A DNA stretch of 64,000 bases, from positions 1,213,630 through 1,277,629 of the forward strand of contig NFUW01000002.1 of the NCBI GenBank assembly GCA_002127285.1. The letters run 5' to 3'. Source of the DNA: Chitinophagaceae bacterium IBVUCB1 (GTDB lineage: Bacteria > Bacteroidota > Bacteroidia > Chitinophagales > Chitinophagaceae). Below the pieces are notes generated by a model. That model was not told where the DNA came from. It did not search any database and was given only the letters and a program-made list of their open reading frames with translations. Positions 17,675 through 27,053 of the stretch are shown here, in pieces. Each line of letters starts with the position of its first letter. Position 1 is the first letter of the stretch. Both the position numbers and the translations under genes were made by a program.

Positions 17675-18043
17675 TTATATGACTGGTTTGAATTCTACCT
17701 TAATTGGGCTTTCGAAAATATTACAGTGAATTTTAGCTGTCACTCTCTTTTCAAAACCGTTTTTATCAGTATAGTACACATAAGCATACACTTTCCTATT
17801 ATATATCGTGTCATGAAAAACTGACTCATAATCGTCCTGATAATCACCTTTCTTCTTAAAAATATTGAATGGATTGAAAAAGCTTTCTATCTTTAAAAAC
17901 GTACAGCCACTATTCTGTAACGCTGGAATAATATACCATAGTGTTGCTTTTCGAACAACTGATTTAAATACAAATATTGTATAACACAACATTAACGCAA
18001 AAAGCAATATTACTATCAAGATAAAGAAGCTGGCATTGCTCAT
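17675..18043 (-). CDS. Membrane-anchored protein of unknown function
   Basis: The 122-residue protein has one N-terminal membrane helix (about residues 5-27), then a soluble domain with alternating aromatic and charged residues and a YVYYTDKNG turn, suggesting a small beta-rich domain. The family is not recognised. It is AT-rich relative to the folK and recQ region that follows. Confidence 0.65.
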   Translation of the reverse strand: MSNASFFILIVILLFALMLCYTIFVFKSVVRKATLWYIIPALQNSGCTFLKIESFFNPFNIFKKKGDYQDDYESVFHDTIYNRKVYAYVYYTDKNGFEKRVTAKIHCNIFESPIKVEFKPVI

Positions 18044-18130
18044 AAATTAATTGTCTAGTTGTTTACAAGCAGCAATTTGTGCTTGAATTAAAGATACACT
18101 TACATTTTTTCATAGCCTATCTTTACACTC

Positions 18131-18637
18131 ATGCCTCATTCCTCACTCCTCACAACTAAAGTTTACTTACTCCTCGGCAGCAACGAGGGCAACCGCTTGG
18201 AGTGGTTTGACAAGGCTATGGATTTGTTGCGGGCAGGTGGTTGTGTTGTAGTAGCGCAATCTGCTGTGTACGAAACCGCCGCATGGGGCAAGGAAGACCA
18301 GCCCGATTTTCTGAATATGGCTTTGTGTGTAGCAACTACCCTGCTGCCTTTGCAGTTGCTGGCACTTACCCAAAGCATAGAGCACCAGCTTGGCAGGCAG
18401 CGTACTGTTAAATGGGGGCAGCGCACACTGGATATTGATATACTGCTGTATGGCAACGAGGTGGTAGATACCCCCGCCCTGCAAGTGCCGCACCCGCAAC
18501 TGCCCAACCGCCGCTTTGCCCTTGTGCCGCTGGCAGATGTGGCAGCCAACCTTGTACACCCCACGCTGCATACTACCATATCGGGTTTGCTTGCCGTTTG
18601 CCCAGATGCATTAGCTGTACGGAAATATGAATTTTAA
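18131..18637 (+). CDS. folK: 6-hydroxymethyl-7,8-dihydropterin pyrophosphokinase (HPPK)
   Basis: The 168-residue protein has the HPPK motifs YLLLGSNEGNR near the start, AVYET and QPDFLN in the substrate region, and RWGQRTLDIDILLYG-like residues (here KWGQRTLDIDILLYG) followed by PHPQLPNRRFALVPLAD. The enzyme transfers pyrophosphate from ATP to the pterin in folate synthesis. The length is normal and the gene is alone. Confidence 0.97.
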   Translation: MPHSSLLTTKVYLLLGSNEGNRLEWFDKAMDLLRAGGCVVVAQSAVYETAAWGKEDQPDFLNMALCVATTLLPLQLLALTQSIEHQLGRQRTVKWGQRTLDIDILLYGNEVVDTPALQVPHPQLPNRRFALVPLADVAANLVHPTLHTTISGLLAVCPDALAVRKYEF

Positions 18638-18803
18638 CCCTTAGTTAATCTCATATTAGTACAAACCCTTGCATATCTCTTTTCATTTTCTTAACTTGAT
18701 TATCGTTATTTTCGCACACCTTTCGCCAAGGCCTCTGCTTAATTGACGATACATATACAGATTGCGGATGATTTGAACTTTACGTTAGGTTAAAAAATAA
18801 TTT

Positions 18804-21026
18804 ATGGGTGCCGTTACCACTACAGGAAAAGTAAACCTCAAAAAGGCTTTGCAAGAGCATTTCGGGTTTGATGGATTTAAGGGAGAGCAGGAAAAAATAA
18901 TTAAGAGTATACTATCAGGCAAAGACACTTTTGTCATTATGCCTACGGGTGGCGGTAAGTCGCTCTGCTACCAGTTGCCGGCATTACTGTGCGATGGTGT
19001 TGCCATCATCGTATCGCCATTGATAGCGTTAATGAAAAATCAGGTGGATCTGATACGCGGCTACAGCAGTAAAGACAATGTGGCGCACTTCCTGAACAGT
19101 ACACTTACCAAAGCACAACAAAAGAAAGTAAAAAGCGACCTGATGGACGGCAGCACCAAGATGCTGTACGTTGCCCCCGAAACGCTGACGAAGCAAGAAA
19201 ACATAGCCTTCTTTGCCGATATGAGCATATCGTTTGTAGCGGTAGATGAGGCACACTGTATATCTGAATGGGGGCACGATTTCCGCCCCGAGTATCGCAA
19301 GCTGCGCGATATGATAGATGAGATAAACCCCGAATTGCCCATCATAGCACTCACCGCTACGGCTACGCCCAAAGTGCAGGACGACATCGTAAAAAACCTG
19401 TCGCTACGCAAGCCCGAGGTGTTTGTTGCATCCTTCAACCGTCCGAACCTGTATTACGAAATAATGCCCAAGGGCAAGAAGGAAAGTGTGCTGAAAAACA
19501 TGGTGAAATTCATCCATGGCATGAAGGGCAAGAGCGGCATCATCTACACACTGAACCGTAAAACCACCGAAGAACTGGCGCAGACCTTGCAGGCCAACGG
19601 CATATCTGCAGTAGCCTATCACGCAGGGCTGGAAGCTAATATACGTGCACAGCGGCAAGACCAGTTTTTGATGGAAGAGGTAGATGTGATTGTCGCTACT
19701 ATCGCATTCGGCATGGGTATAGACAAGCCCGATGTGCGATTTGTGATACACTATAACATACCCAAATCTTTAGAAAATTATTATCAGGAAACAGGGCGAG
19801 CGGGCAGGGATGGTTTAGAAGGCAAGTGTGTACTCTACTATTCTCATAAAGATGTGCAGAAGCTGGAACACCTGATGCGCGATAAGCCACTGAGCGAACG
19901 CGAAATGGGTGCGCAGCTTATTTCTGAAACAGTAGCCTATGCCGAAAGTGGTGTGTGTCGCCGCAAACTGTTGCTGCACTATTTTGGCGAGGAACTGAAA
20001 CAAGACAACTGCGGCAACTGCGACAACTGCGTACACCCCAAAGAAAAACTGGAAGTGCGCGATAGCTCGAAGATTGTACTCGATACCATCAACGCGCTGG
20101 ATGAACGCTTTAATATAGATTATATTGTTGACATCATTCTGGGCAAATCGAATCCGCAGATAAAGACTTTCCGACACGATAAGTTGAAGTGTTTTGGCAG
20201 TGGTTTGGTGATGAAGATGGAAGACAATTTCTGGCATTCACTCATCAGGCAGATGATGCTGGAAGGATTGGTGCGCAAGGATATTGAGGAGTACGGACTG
20301 CTGAAGATTACGGATAAGGGGCATAAATTCCTTAAAAAGCCATTCTCCATCATGGTGGTGCTGAACCACAATTATGAAGATGCCGATGGCGATGATGATG
20401 AAGTGAGCGCAGGTGGTGGTGGCGCAGCTACGCTGGATACTACCCTGTTTGAAATGCTGAAAGACCTGCGCAAGCAGGTGGCGAAAGAGAAGGGCTTGCC
20501 GCCTTTCGTTATCTTCCTCGAAAACTCGCTGGAAGATATGGCCATCAGCTACCCCACTACAATGGACGAACTGGAGAAGATACAGGGCGTGAGCAAAGGC
20601 AAAGCCATGCGCTTTGGTACCAAGTTTGTGCAACTGATAAAGAAGTATGTAGAAGAAAACGACATAGTACGCCCCGACGATTTTGTGATGAAGAGCGTAG
20701 TGAATAAAAGCGGCATGAAGGTGTTCATCATACAAAACATAGACAAGAAAATACCACTTGATACCATTGCGAAAAACAAAGGGCTGAACCTGCAAGACCT
20801 GCTGACCGAAATGGAAACCATTGTAGCCAGTGGCACACGACTGAACCTTGACTACTGTCTGGAGCAGGAACTGGACGAGTATGAACAGGAAGATATATTC
20901 GACTTCTTTCGCAGCAGCCACGACGATACATTAGAGAGCGCCTACGAAGAATTTAAAGACAGGGACGTAACCATAGAGCAACTACAGATGATGCGCATTA
21001 AGTTTATGAGTGAATATGCCAACTAA
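18804..21026 (+). CDS. recQ: ATP-dependent DNA helicase RecQ
   Basis: The 740-residue protein has the SF2 helicase motifs MPTGGGKSLCYQLPAL (Walker A), VDEAHCISEWGHDFRPEY, LTATAT and QETGRAGRDG. The RecQ zinc-binding Cys set (CRRKLLLHYFG, CGNCDNC), a winged-helix part, and an HRDC domain near residues 540-620 (PPFVIFLENSLEDMA) follow. RecQ unwinds recombination intermediates. The C-terminal ~100 residues extend beyond the HRDC domain, as in many Bacteroidota RecQ proteins. A hairpin terminator lies 22 bp downstream. Confidence 0.97.
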   Translation: MGAVTTTGKVNLKKALQEHFGFDGFKGEQEKIIKSILSGKDTFVIMPTGGGKSLCYQLPALLCDGVAIIVSPLIALMKNQVDLIRGYSSKDNVAHFLNSTLTKAQQKKVKSDLMDGSTKMLYVAPETLTKQENIAFFADMSISFVAVDEAHCISEWGHDFRPEYRKLRDMIDEINPELPIIALTATATPKVQDDIVKNLSLRKPEVFVASFNRPNLYYEIMPKGKKESVLKNMVKFIHGMKGKSGIIYTLNRKTTEELAQTLQANGISAVAYHAGLEANIRAQRQDQFLMEEVDVIVATIAFGMGIDKPDVRFVIHYNIPKSLENYYQETGRAGRDGLEGKCVLYYSHKDVQKLEHLMRDKPLSEREMGAQLISETVAYAESGVCRRKLLLHYFGEELKQDNCGNCDNCVHPKEKLEVRDSSKIVLDTINALDERFNIDYIVDIILGKSNPQIKTFRHDKLKCFGSGLVMKMEDNFWHSLIRQMMLEGLVRKDIEEYGLLKITDKGHKFLKKPFSIMVVLNHNYEDADGDDDEVSAGGGGAATLDTTLFEMLKDLRKQVAKEKGLPPFVIFLENSLEDMAISYPTTMDELEKIQGVSKGKAMRFGTKFVQLIKKYVEENDIVRPDDFVMKSVVNKSGMKVFIIQNIDKKIPLDTIAKNKGLNLQDLLTEMETIVASGTRLNLDYCLEQELDEYEQEDIFDFFRSSHDDTLESAYEEFKDRDVTIEQLQMMRIKFMSEYAN

Positions 21027-21047
21027 GCGCAATACAGATAAACAAGT

Positions 21048-21077
21048 AAACCGTAACATTATTCATTGTTACGGTTT
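21048..21077 (+). terminator. Intrinsic terminator after recQ
   Basis: An 11-bp perfect stem, AAACCGTAACA (21048-21058) with TGTTACGGTTT (21067-21077) and an 8-nt loop, is followed by ATTTTTAT. It lies 22 bp past the recQ stop. Confidence 0.9.
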
Positions 21078-21113
21078 ATTTTTATAAGATATTTAAAACA
21101 CACATCGGTACAG

Positions 21114-22493
21114 ATGAAACTAATTGCCCCCTCGTTGCTCCTTGTGCTTAGCTGTTATGCAGCTACTGCACAACAATACGATTTTACCAAGCCAGAAGAC
21201 CGCAGCATACAAACAGACAATGCCAACGTCAGTGGTATAGAACGCTTCAACATCAAGGGGCAAACAACCTATATCTATCAATACATGCCTTCAAGGCAAG
21301 CCATACGCGATAGTATGAAGCGCGACTTTGGCGATGGTACAAGTGCCAATACCATCAGTGCTACTATGTTTGCAGGACTGCGTTTGTGGAAAGGCGGGGA
21401 GCTATATGTAAACCCCGAAGTAACGGCTGGTGCAGGGCTTAGTAATGATATGGGTATGGCTACCCCGTCAAACGGAGAAACGTTCCGCATTAGCATGCAG
21501 CAGCTAACACTGTTTATGGCAAGGGCTTATTTGAGGCAAACCTTTTCGCTACGCAACAAACGTGCGCGTAAACTGGGCTATGTAAACAGCACCCAACTGG
21601 CAAGTGAAGCCAATCAACTGGCAGGCTACGAGCCAAAAGATTACCTGCGTTTTTATATTGGTAAATTATCGCTGCCGGATTTATACGACCGTAATGGTAT
21701 TGCCAATAGCCCACGTACACAGTTTACGAACTGGGCATTGATGAATAATGCCGCATGGGATATAGCATCGGACACTCGCGGATATACTTACAATTTTACA
21801 ACAGAACTGCAACTAGGGAAGATGAACTATAAAGCAGGCATCTCTACCATGCCTACCGTTGCAGATGGCTATACATTGGAAACAGACATATCAAAATCCT
21901 ATTCAGCAATAGCCGAAGTAAGCAGGCAGATAACCATCCGTAAACGTGCGGGCATCATCCGCCTGCTGGGTTATTACAATACAGGGCGTATGGGCAACTA
22001 TGCCGATGCCAACCTGATGGCTGTACCAAGTATCATATTGACAAGGCAGGCAGGCACAGCCAAATATGGCTTCGGGCTGAATATGCAGCAAGAGCTAAGC
22101 AATACGCTGGCAGCCTTTATGCGCATAGGCTGGAACGATGGCAAAACAGAAACATGGGCTTTTGCAGAGGCAAGCCAGAGTTTGTCGCTGGGCTTGCAGG
22201 CTAATGGCAAGGGATGGAAGCGTGCTGAAGATAATCTGGGCTTTGCCATAGCAGTAAACGCCTTATCGGCTGCGCAACAAACCTATATATCACGCGGCGG
22301 TTACGGACTGAACATTGGCGGCAGCCCGCAAACTTACAGCCCCGAAATGATTAGTGAATTGTATTACAGCTTCAAACCCCTTAAGAAGTCTATATGGATT
22401 AGCGGCAGCTATCAGCTATGTGTAAATGCAGGCTATAATAATGCTTATGGCCCATTGAGCGTATTTTCGTTGCGGGCGCATGCTGCGCTATAG
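21114..22493 (+). CDS. Outer-membrane carbohydrate porin, OprB-like
   Basis: The start at 21114 is preferred over the upstream in-frame ATG (21066) because it begins directly with a signal peptide (MKLIAPSLLL..., ending ATAQ) and because 21066 lies inside the recQ terminator. The mature ~440 residues alternate aromatic and small residues in beta-strand fashion, with an OprB-like early block (GLRLWKGGELYVNPEV) and YLRQTFSL/YLRFYIGKL strands. The chain ends in a strand rich in Leu and Ala. OprB porins pass sugars across the outer membrane; the ligand cannot be told here. Confidence 0.8.
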   Translation: MKLIAPSLLLVLSCYAATAQQYDFTKPEDRSIQTDNANVSGIERFNIKGQTTYIYQYMPSRQAIRDSMKRDFGDGTSANTISATMFAGLRLWKGGELYVNPEVTAGAGLSNDMGMATPSNGETFRISMQQLTLFMARAYLRQTFSLRNKRARKLGYVNSTQLASEANQLAGYEPKDYLRFYIGKLSLPDLYDRNGIANSPRTQFTNWALMNNAAWDIASDTRGYTYNFTTELQLGKMNYKAGISTMPTVADGYTLETDISKSYSAIAEVSRQITIRKRAGIIRLLGYYNTGRMGNYADANLMAVPSIILTRQAGTAKYGFGLNMQQELSNTLAAFMRIGWNDGKTETWAFAEASQSLSLGLQANGKGWKRAEDNLGFAIAVNALSAAQQTYISRGGYGLNIGGSPQTYSPEMISELYYSFKPLKKSIWISGSYQLCVNAGYNNAYGPLSVFSLRAHAAL

Positions 22494-22499
22494 TCAGGA

Positions 22500-22766
22500 T
22501 TAAACCCACTCTATTTTAGACAACTGCCCTTCAGTAGCAATGCCAACTATCAGGCAGCTATCCATAAAGCTGCTTGTGTTCAGTTGCTGCACAGCAGTAA
22601 TTGCGCTTTTTTCGTCTTCCATATCAATATAGGCATAGCCTCTGGAGCGGCGTGTTATTTTATCTGCCATGATACGCAGCTTTTTAATGACACCAAAAGA
22701 CGCAAACAGTCCTTTCAATTCATTCTCGGTAGTCAGTTTACTTAAATTACCCACAAACAAAACCAT
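22500..22766 (-). CDS. RRM-type RNA-binding protein
   Basis: The 88-residue protein is a single RNA recognition motif: RNP2 is LFVGNLS at residue 3 and RNP1 is RGYAYIDME near residue 43. Small single-RRM proteins are common in Bacteroidota and bind RNA with broad specificity; their role is little known. It is convergent with the porin gene, 6 bp apart. Confidence 0.93.
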   Translation of the reverse strand: MVLFVGNLSKLTTENELKGLFASFGVIKKLRIMADKITRRSRGYAYIDMEDEKSAITAVQQLNTSSFMDSCLIVGIATEGQLSKIEWV

Positions 22767-22878
22767 TGCGCCTATTTTTTATAAATATACCTAAGATTAA
22801 TGAGATTAATTTTTTTAAGAAAATTAATAAATATGGCATTAACAATTTAATAGCCTAACTTCACTAAAATACGCCGCG

Positions 22879-23106
22879 ATGATTACCGTTAATGATGTTT
22901 ACAGAAAAATTAAAGAAATGAGCTGCCGCACCGCAAATCCTCGCCCTGCAATAGCTGTAGCAGGCATAGCAACGGAAATGCATCAGGCAAGAGAACAAAT
23001 ATTGCCCATGCTCAGCGAACTGAAAGACATGAGGCTGATAAAATTTGAAGAGCCAAGTGCCATATCCATCAAGCTGACCTTGCTTGGTTTTACCGTTACA
23101 CGCTAA
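22879..23106 (+). CDS. Small winged-helix-like protein, unknown function
   Basis: The 75-residue protein looks like a small helix-turn-helix domain: helices around residues 2-14 and 31-48, then a short beta wing (LIKFEEPSAISIKLTLLGF). No firm family is recognised. It is convergent with the desaturase gene and ends 1 bp from that gene's stop. Confidence 0.6.
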   Translation: MITVNDVYRKIKEMSCRTANPRPAIAVAGIATEMHQAREQILPMLSELKDMRLIKFEEPSAISIKLTLLGFTVTR

Positions 23107-23107
23107 G

Positions 23108-23836
23108 CTAAGCTCTCTTTATCTTAATGACACGTAAACGGTGCAATAGCTGCATAGCTTTGTAGCCCATATCCCACTCAAACCAACGATGCGCGTTATT
23201 GGCATTGGCAGGGTGCTTGTGGTGATTGTTATGATACGCCTCTCCCCAAAACAACACATCAATCGGCAATATATTTTTAGAGGTATTGGTCATCTTATAG
23301 TTTTCATAGCCAAACTTGTGTGCCCACCAGTTTACCACCACTCCCTGAAAAGCTCCCATAGCCAATGTAAGTGGCAGGAATAAGAACATCCACCACGCTG
23401 TTGCCAGTTGTATATACAGCAATACATAGAGTGCAGCCCACAAGAGTTTGGTTATCCAGCTATGTGCAACCTTATCAAAAGGCTGCCAAATGGGTAAGTC
23501 TTTTTTATACTTATCTGGGGTATCTGCTTTACCTGTATATATATCGCGGTAACTGTTGCGGGTATCCCACATCAGCATGAATACATTGGGTGAATTGGCT
23601 GGCGAATGCGGATCATCGTCTGTATCTGTATGGGCATGGTGCATACGGTGCATAATGCCATAAGCCGATGCGCTGATATACGATGCACCTTGTGTAAGAA
23701 AAGAGCCGATAAAAAACATCTTTTCCCAAAAGCGAGACATGGTAAACATACCATGCGCAGCATACCTATGATGAAAAACGGACTGAAAAAAAAGAGAACT
23801 ATACCAATGTATTATCAACAAGAATAGAATAGCCAT
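23108..23836 (-). CDS. Membrane fatty acid desaturase (acyl-CoA/acyl-lipid delta-9 type)
   Basis: The 242-residue protein has three His boxes of the membrane desaturases: HHRYAAH near residue 22, HRMHHAH near 64 and YHNNHHKHP near 205. Hydrophobic segments lie between them. The family uses a di-iron centre to place double bonds in acyl chains. It is somewhat shorter than usual at the N-terminus, with the first box close to the start, so a first membrane helix may be missing or the true start may be further upstream. Confidence 0.9.
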   Translation of the reverse strand: MAILFLLIIHWYSSLFFQSVFHHRYAAHGMFTMSRFWEKMFFIGSFLTQGASYISASAYGIMHRMHHAHTDTDDDPHSPANSPNVFMLMWDTRNSYRDIYTGKADTPDKYKKDLPIWQPFDKVAHSWITKLLWAALYVLLYIQLATAWWMFLFLPLTLAMGAFQGVVVNWWAHKFGYENYKMTNTSKNILPIDVLFWGEAYHNNHHKHPANANNAHRWFEWDMGYKAMQLLHRLRVIKIKRA

Positions 23837-24000
23837 AAATGCGTTTAAACTTTTTAGCAGAATAAATGATTAACCCGCGTGAAAGCTTAAGCATCTTTTC
23901 GTAGATGTAATATACGCATAAATAAGGCAGTTAGTTTTTTTATTATCAGATAAACGCAATTATGTGACAATTGCCACATAGTTATATGCTTATATATACA

Positions 24001-24030
24001 ACAAAGCCACACAATAATGTGTGGCTTTGT
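24001..24030 (-). terminator. Terminator after the 24047-24817 gene; duplicate of the hairpin at 24927-24946
   Basis: A perfect 13-bp stem ACAAAGCCACACA / TGTGTGGCTTTGT with an ATAA loop begins 17 bp past the stop codon and continues into a T-rich stretch on the minus strand. The same hairpin core and loop recur after the next gene upstream. Confidence 0.88.
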
Positions 24031-24046
24031 ACTAAATAGTACTATT

Positions 24047-24817
24047 CTATTTTTTAGCACCGGTAGAGAACCTGATAGTGCCATCTTTCAGCATTTGCGA
24101 TGATACGGTAAATGCGAGCGCTCCTTTTTTGCCGCTTGCATCGCTGCGGTATATCTGGTCGCCTACTTTTACGGCACTGAATTTTTTAGTTTCATTCTTC
24201 ATGATGTGTACCGATGCGCTACCCTGCTTCAGGTATAAATCACTGCCCGAATCGTTGAAGATGGAAACAGCACCTTTTTGTGCATCACCGCCATCATCAT
24301 CTACATTAGCCATACCACCATCGGCAGGTAATGCGGCTTTAACAGCGCGTACTTGTTCAAAGAAAGATTTGGCTTCTGCCTCTTCCGCAAACGATATTTC
24401 TACCGGCATAGCACCTGTTATCTGCCTCATGCCATCTCCCCTGCCGCATATCAATTCGTCAAAATAATAGCTTTGACCGTCTGCTATGTTGAAAGTTACT
24501 TTGTTGATTTTCTGGTTGCCGTTCATCCAGTCGAACACACCTGTAGAGTAGGTTGTGAAATCTATGTTGCGAACCGCCACATGCCATTTCTTCATCACCG
24601 TTACTGCTCCGCTGTTATCTGTTCTGAAAACAGTGTAGATAACCGAATCGTCTTTTACTGCTGCATATATGTTGCGGGTAATGCCATCGTAGTCGTCGAG
24701 GTAGGTAACTGTTTTTTTGCCCTCTGCCACTACCTTAATGCCATCACATTCTTTGGCATCCTGCGCATTGGCAATGATTGTAGTGCTTAATAATGCTGCT
24801 GTAATAATACGTTTCAT
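24047..24817 (-). CDS. Exported protein of unknown function
   Basis: The 256-residue protein has a signal peptide (residues 1-19, ending ANAQ). The middle part is beta-rich with no motif that I know. An acidic Gly/Asp stretch (near residue 170) links it to a C-terminal domain with a YLKQGSASVHI-type beta pattern. It is a single gene bracketed by two near-identical terminator hairpins. Confidence 0.75.
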   Translation of the reverse strand: MKRIITAALLSTTIIANAQDAKECDGIKVVAEGKKTVTYLDDYDGITRNIYAAVKDDSVIYTVFRTDNSGAVTVMKKWHVAVRNIDFTTYSTGVFDWMNGNQKINKVTFNIADGQSYYFDELICGRGDGMRQITGAMPVEISFAEEAEAKSFFEQVRAVKAALPADGGMANVDDDGGDAQKGAVSIFNDSGSDLYLKQGSASVHIMKNETKKFSAVKVGDQIYRSDASGKKGALAFTVSSQMLKDGTIRFSTGAKK

Positions 24818-24926
24818 ACGTTGTTTTATTTTTCACAAAGGAATATACGTATGCGTGCAAAACAGCCTGCAAATTCACCAAACAAGGCTTTGGGTTCATC
24901 AACCAGTACAAATGATAAATAATATA

Positions 24927-24946
24927 GCCACACAATAATGTGTGGC
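24927..24946 (-). terminator. Terminator after the RicT-like gene; duplicate of 24001-24030
   Basis: GCCACACA / TGTGTGGC with an ATAA loop starts 30 bp past the stop of the RicT-like gene. About 30 nt including the loop and the following TTTGTACTA are identical to the copy at 24001-24030. Confidence 0.8.
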
Positions 24947-24975
24947 TTTGTACTATTTGTAAATCTGGTATTTAG

Positions 24976-26442
24976 TTATGGCGCAGGTGGTGTTGGTTTA
25001 TTATCTGCACCGCCTTGCGGACGGTTGCCACCTTGCGGGCGGTTGCGATTATTGTTATTACCACCTCCCCTGTTGTTGTTATTCGGGCGATTGGGTTGTT
25101 GTGGCCTGTCTGCTCCACCTTGTTGCGGTGGGCGTGCCTGCTGCGGACGATTACCACCACCACCTTGCTGCTGCGGACGGTTTGCATTGCCACCTTGCTG
25201 CGGGCGATTGTTACCACCCTGCTGTTGTGGACGGCTACCGCTTGCCTGTTGTGGTCGGTTGCCTTGCTGCGCGCCGCCACGGTTATCTCCGCGATTATCG
25301 CCACGGCGGTCGTTATTACTGCGTTTCTTTTTATTGCCGCGCTCCAGCGTTTTCAGCGTTATCTGCCCTACATCGTTTACAAAGCCCATCTCAACTTTCA
25401 CCGCAGTTTTAGATGTTGTGATGGCTTCCAGTTCTACAGGCTGCAGTTCTTCGGGTTTTATGCCCTGCTGATTGGCTTTTTGTATTTCGCGTACGCGCTC
25501 AATAGACAGCGGGTATTGCTTGTTACTATCGCTAAAGCTATACCACATCAGGCTCTTGAATATATCGCGTTTTTGCAGCGTTGCTCTGCCTTTAATAGTT
25601 TCCAACGCTTCGGCATTATCCGGAAACACACGCAGCGCATCCATGTAGGTATCCAGCTCGTAGTTGAGGCAGCATTTCAGCCTGCCGCACTGGCCACTTA
25701 GCTTGGCTTGGTTGATGGACAGGTTTTGATACCTTGCCGCCGTAGTATTGACGCTCTTGAAATCGCTGAGCCATGTGCTGCAACAAAGTTCTCTGCCGCA
25801 GCTACCAATGCCACCTACCTTGCCGCTTTCCTGCCTTGCGCCTATCTGCTTCATCTCTACACGCACTTTGAAATCGCCTGCATAAGACTTTATCAATTCA
25901 CGAAAATCTACCCGTGCATCGGCCGTGTAGAAGAATGTAGCTTTTTTGCCATCGGCTTGCAGTTCTACCTCACACAGCTTCATTTCCAGCTTGTGGTTGC
26001 GGGCTATCACACGCGATTGCGTCAGCATATCCGGCTCGCGGTCTTTGCTTTTGCGGTATTGCGCTATATCCTCGTCGGTAGCTTTGCGCAGTATGCGCTT
26101 CATCTCGGCGTTTTCAGATACGCCGTATTTTTTCATTTGCAGCTTCACCAGCTCGCCCGTAAGGCTTACCTGCCCTACATCGTAGCCGCCTACACCCTCT
26201 ACCGCTATCCACTCGCCTTTTTCCAGTATATGGTGGCTGCTATTGCGATAAAAGTCTTTTCTGCTGCCTTTATTAAAACTTACCTCAATTATCGGGTAAG
26301 GTTTTGCACTATCGTACAAGGGCAAGGAACTAAGCCAATCGAAAACATTCATACGGTTGCATCCGCCACTGCTACATCCACCATTTCCTTTGCAACCACC
26401 AGGTTTTCCATCGGCACCTGTGCCACAGTTGCCACATCCCAT
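24976..26442 (-). CDS. RicT/YaaT-like PSP1-domain protein with long Gly/Asn/Pro/Gln-rich tail
   Basis: Residues 1-30 are Cys- and Gly-rich (eight Cys) and precede NVFDWLSSL, the usual start of Bacteroidota PSP1 proteins. The PSP1 core (~40-310) contains CGRELCCSTWL and GQCGRLKCCLNYE, the Cys sets that in Bacillus RicT help hold an iron-sulfur cluster in the RicA-RicF-RicT complex affecting RNA processing. Residues ~375-488 are low-complexity repeats of RGDNRGG, NRPQQ and QQGG, likely disordered and RNA-binding in character. The core call is firm; the tail function is open. It is a single gene. Confidence 0.88.
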   Translation of the reverse strand: MGCGNCGTGADGKPGGCKGNGGCSSGGCNRMNVFDWLSSLPLYDSAKPYPIIEVSFNKGSRKDFYRNSSHHILEKGEWIAVEGVGGYDVGQVSLTGELVKLQMKKYGVSENAEMKRILRKATDEDIAQYRKSKDREPDMLTQSRVIARNHKLEMKLCEVELQADGKKATFFYTADARVDFRELIKSYAGDFKVRVEMKQIGARQESGKVGGIGSCGRELCCSTWLSDFKSVNTTAARYQNLSINQAKLSGQCGRLKCCLNYELDTYMDALRVFPDNAEALETIKGRATLQKRDIFKSLMWYSFSDSNKQYPLSIERVREIQKANQQGIKPEELQPVELEAITTSKTAVKVEMGFVNDVGQITLKTLERGNKKKRSNNDRRGDNRGDNRGGAQQGNRPQQASGSRPQQQGGNNRPQQGGNANRPQQQGGGGNRPQQARPPQQGGADRPQQPNRPNNNNRGGGNNNNRNRPQGGNRPQGGADNKPTPPAP

Positions 26443-26583
26443 TATTATATCTGTTTATGTTGACTGTACCGAACCGAGTGCACCTATCTTTTATATTGAA
26501 CCCTTACCACACGACACCCATCGAATACAGGATTTGCGAAAATAACTTTTTTTGGTGATTGTTGCAGCTATACATGCAACAAA

Positions 26584-26606
26584 AAGGTTGCCGTTACAGC
26601 AACCTT
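26584..26606 (-). terminator. Intrinsic terminator after the small lipoprotein gene
   Basis: An 8-bp stem AAGGTTGC / GCAACCTT with a 7-nt loop is followed on the minus strand by TTTTTG. It lies 27 bp past the lipoprotein stop codon. Confidence 0.8.
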
Positions 26607-26633
26607 AATGATGTGTAATATCAGGTAGTAACG

Positions 26634-26894
26634 TTACTTCTTATTTTCTAACGCGCAGGTGGTGCTGAATTTTTCTCTGCCTACATAATAGCTGGCACTT
26701 TCTTCCTCGCACTTAGCCTTGGCAAGTCCTTTACTGTTTTCCCTTTTCTTAGATGCGCTGCTGGTTTTATACATTTCTTTGCTCACGGTATCGGTTATTT
26801 CGGTAATGCAATTGCAGTCGTACACCTTGGTGCAAGAGCCTGTAAACAAAGCACCTGCCACAATAATAGCGCACAACCATAATGTATTTTTCAT
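26634..26894 (-). CDS. Small lipoprotein of unknown function
   Basis: The start at 26894 gives an 86-residue protein with a lipoprotein signal (MKNTLWLCAIIVAGALFTGSC, lipid-anchored Cys at residue 21). A longer in-frame start at 27026 would bury this signal and overlap the divergent gene, so it is rejected. The mature part is charged, with several Cys (CNC, KCEEE, TTC) that could form disulfides. No family is recognised. Confidence 0.8.
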   Translation of the reverse strand: MKNTLWLCAIIVAGALFTGSCTKVYDCNCITEITDTVSKEMYKTSSASKKRENSKGLAKAKCEEESASYYVGREKFSTTCALENKK

Positions 26895-27053
26895 ATATAA
26901 AACCCTATTTCGCTTATAAAAATGGTAATTATTGATTGAATTTGCAAGGGCGGGGGTAAGAATGTTGGAAAAACAATAGGTATAAACTAATAAACTCATT
27001 TTATCCATCTTATGGAATACGCGCAAACAAGTATCTTTATAGTAAACCGTTAT

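Noticed and set aside
24938-25701. Plus-strand frames rich in Pro, Cys, Leu and Arg
   Set aside because: They are the reverse strand of the repetitive Gly/Asn/Pro/Gln tail of the RicT-like protein; low complexity keeps these frames open by chance.
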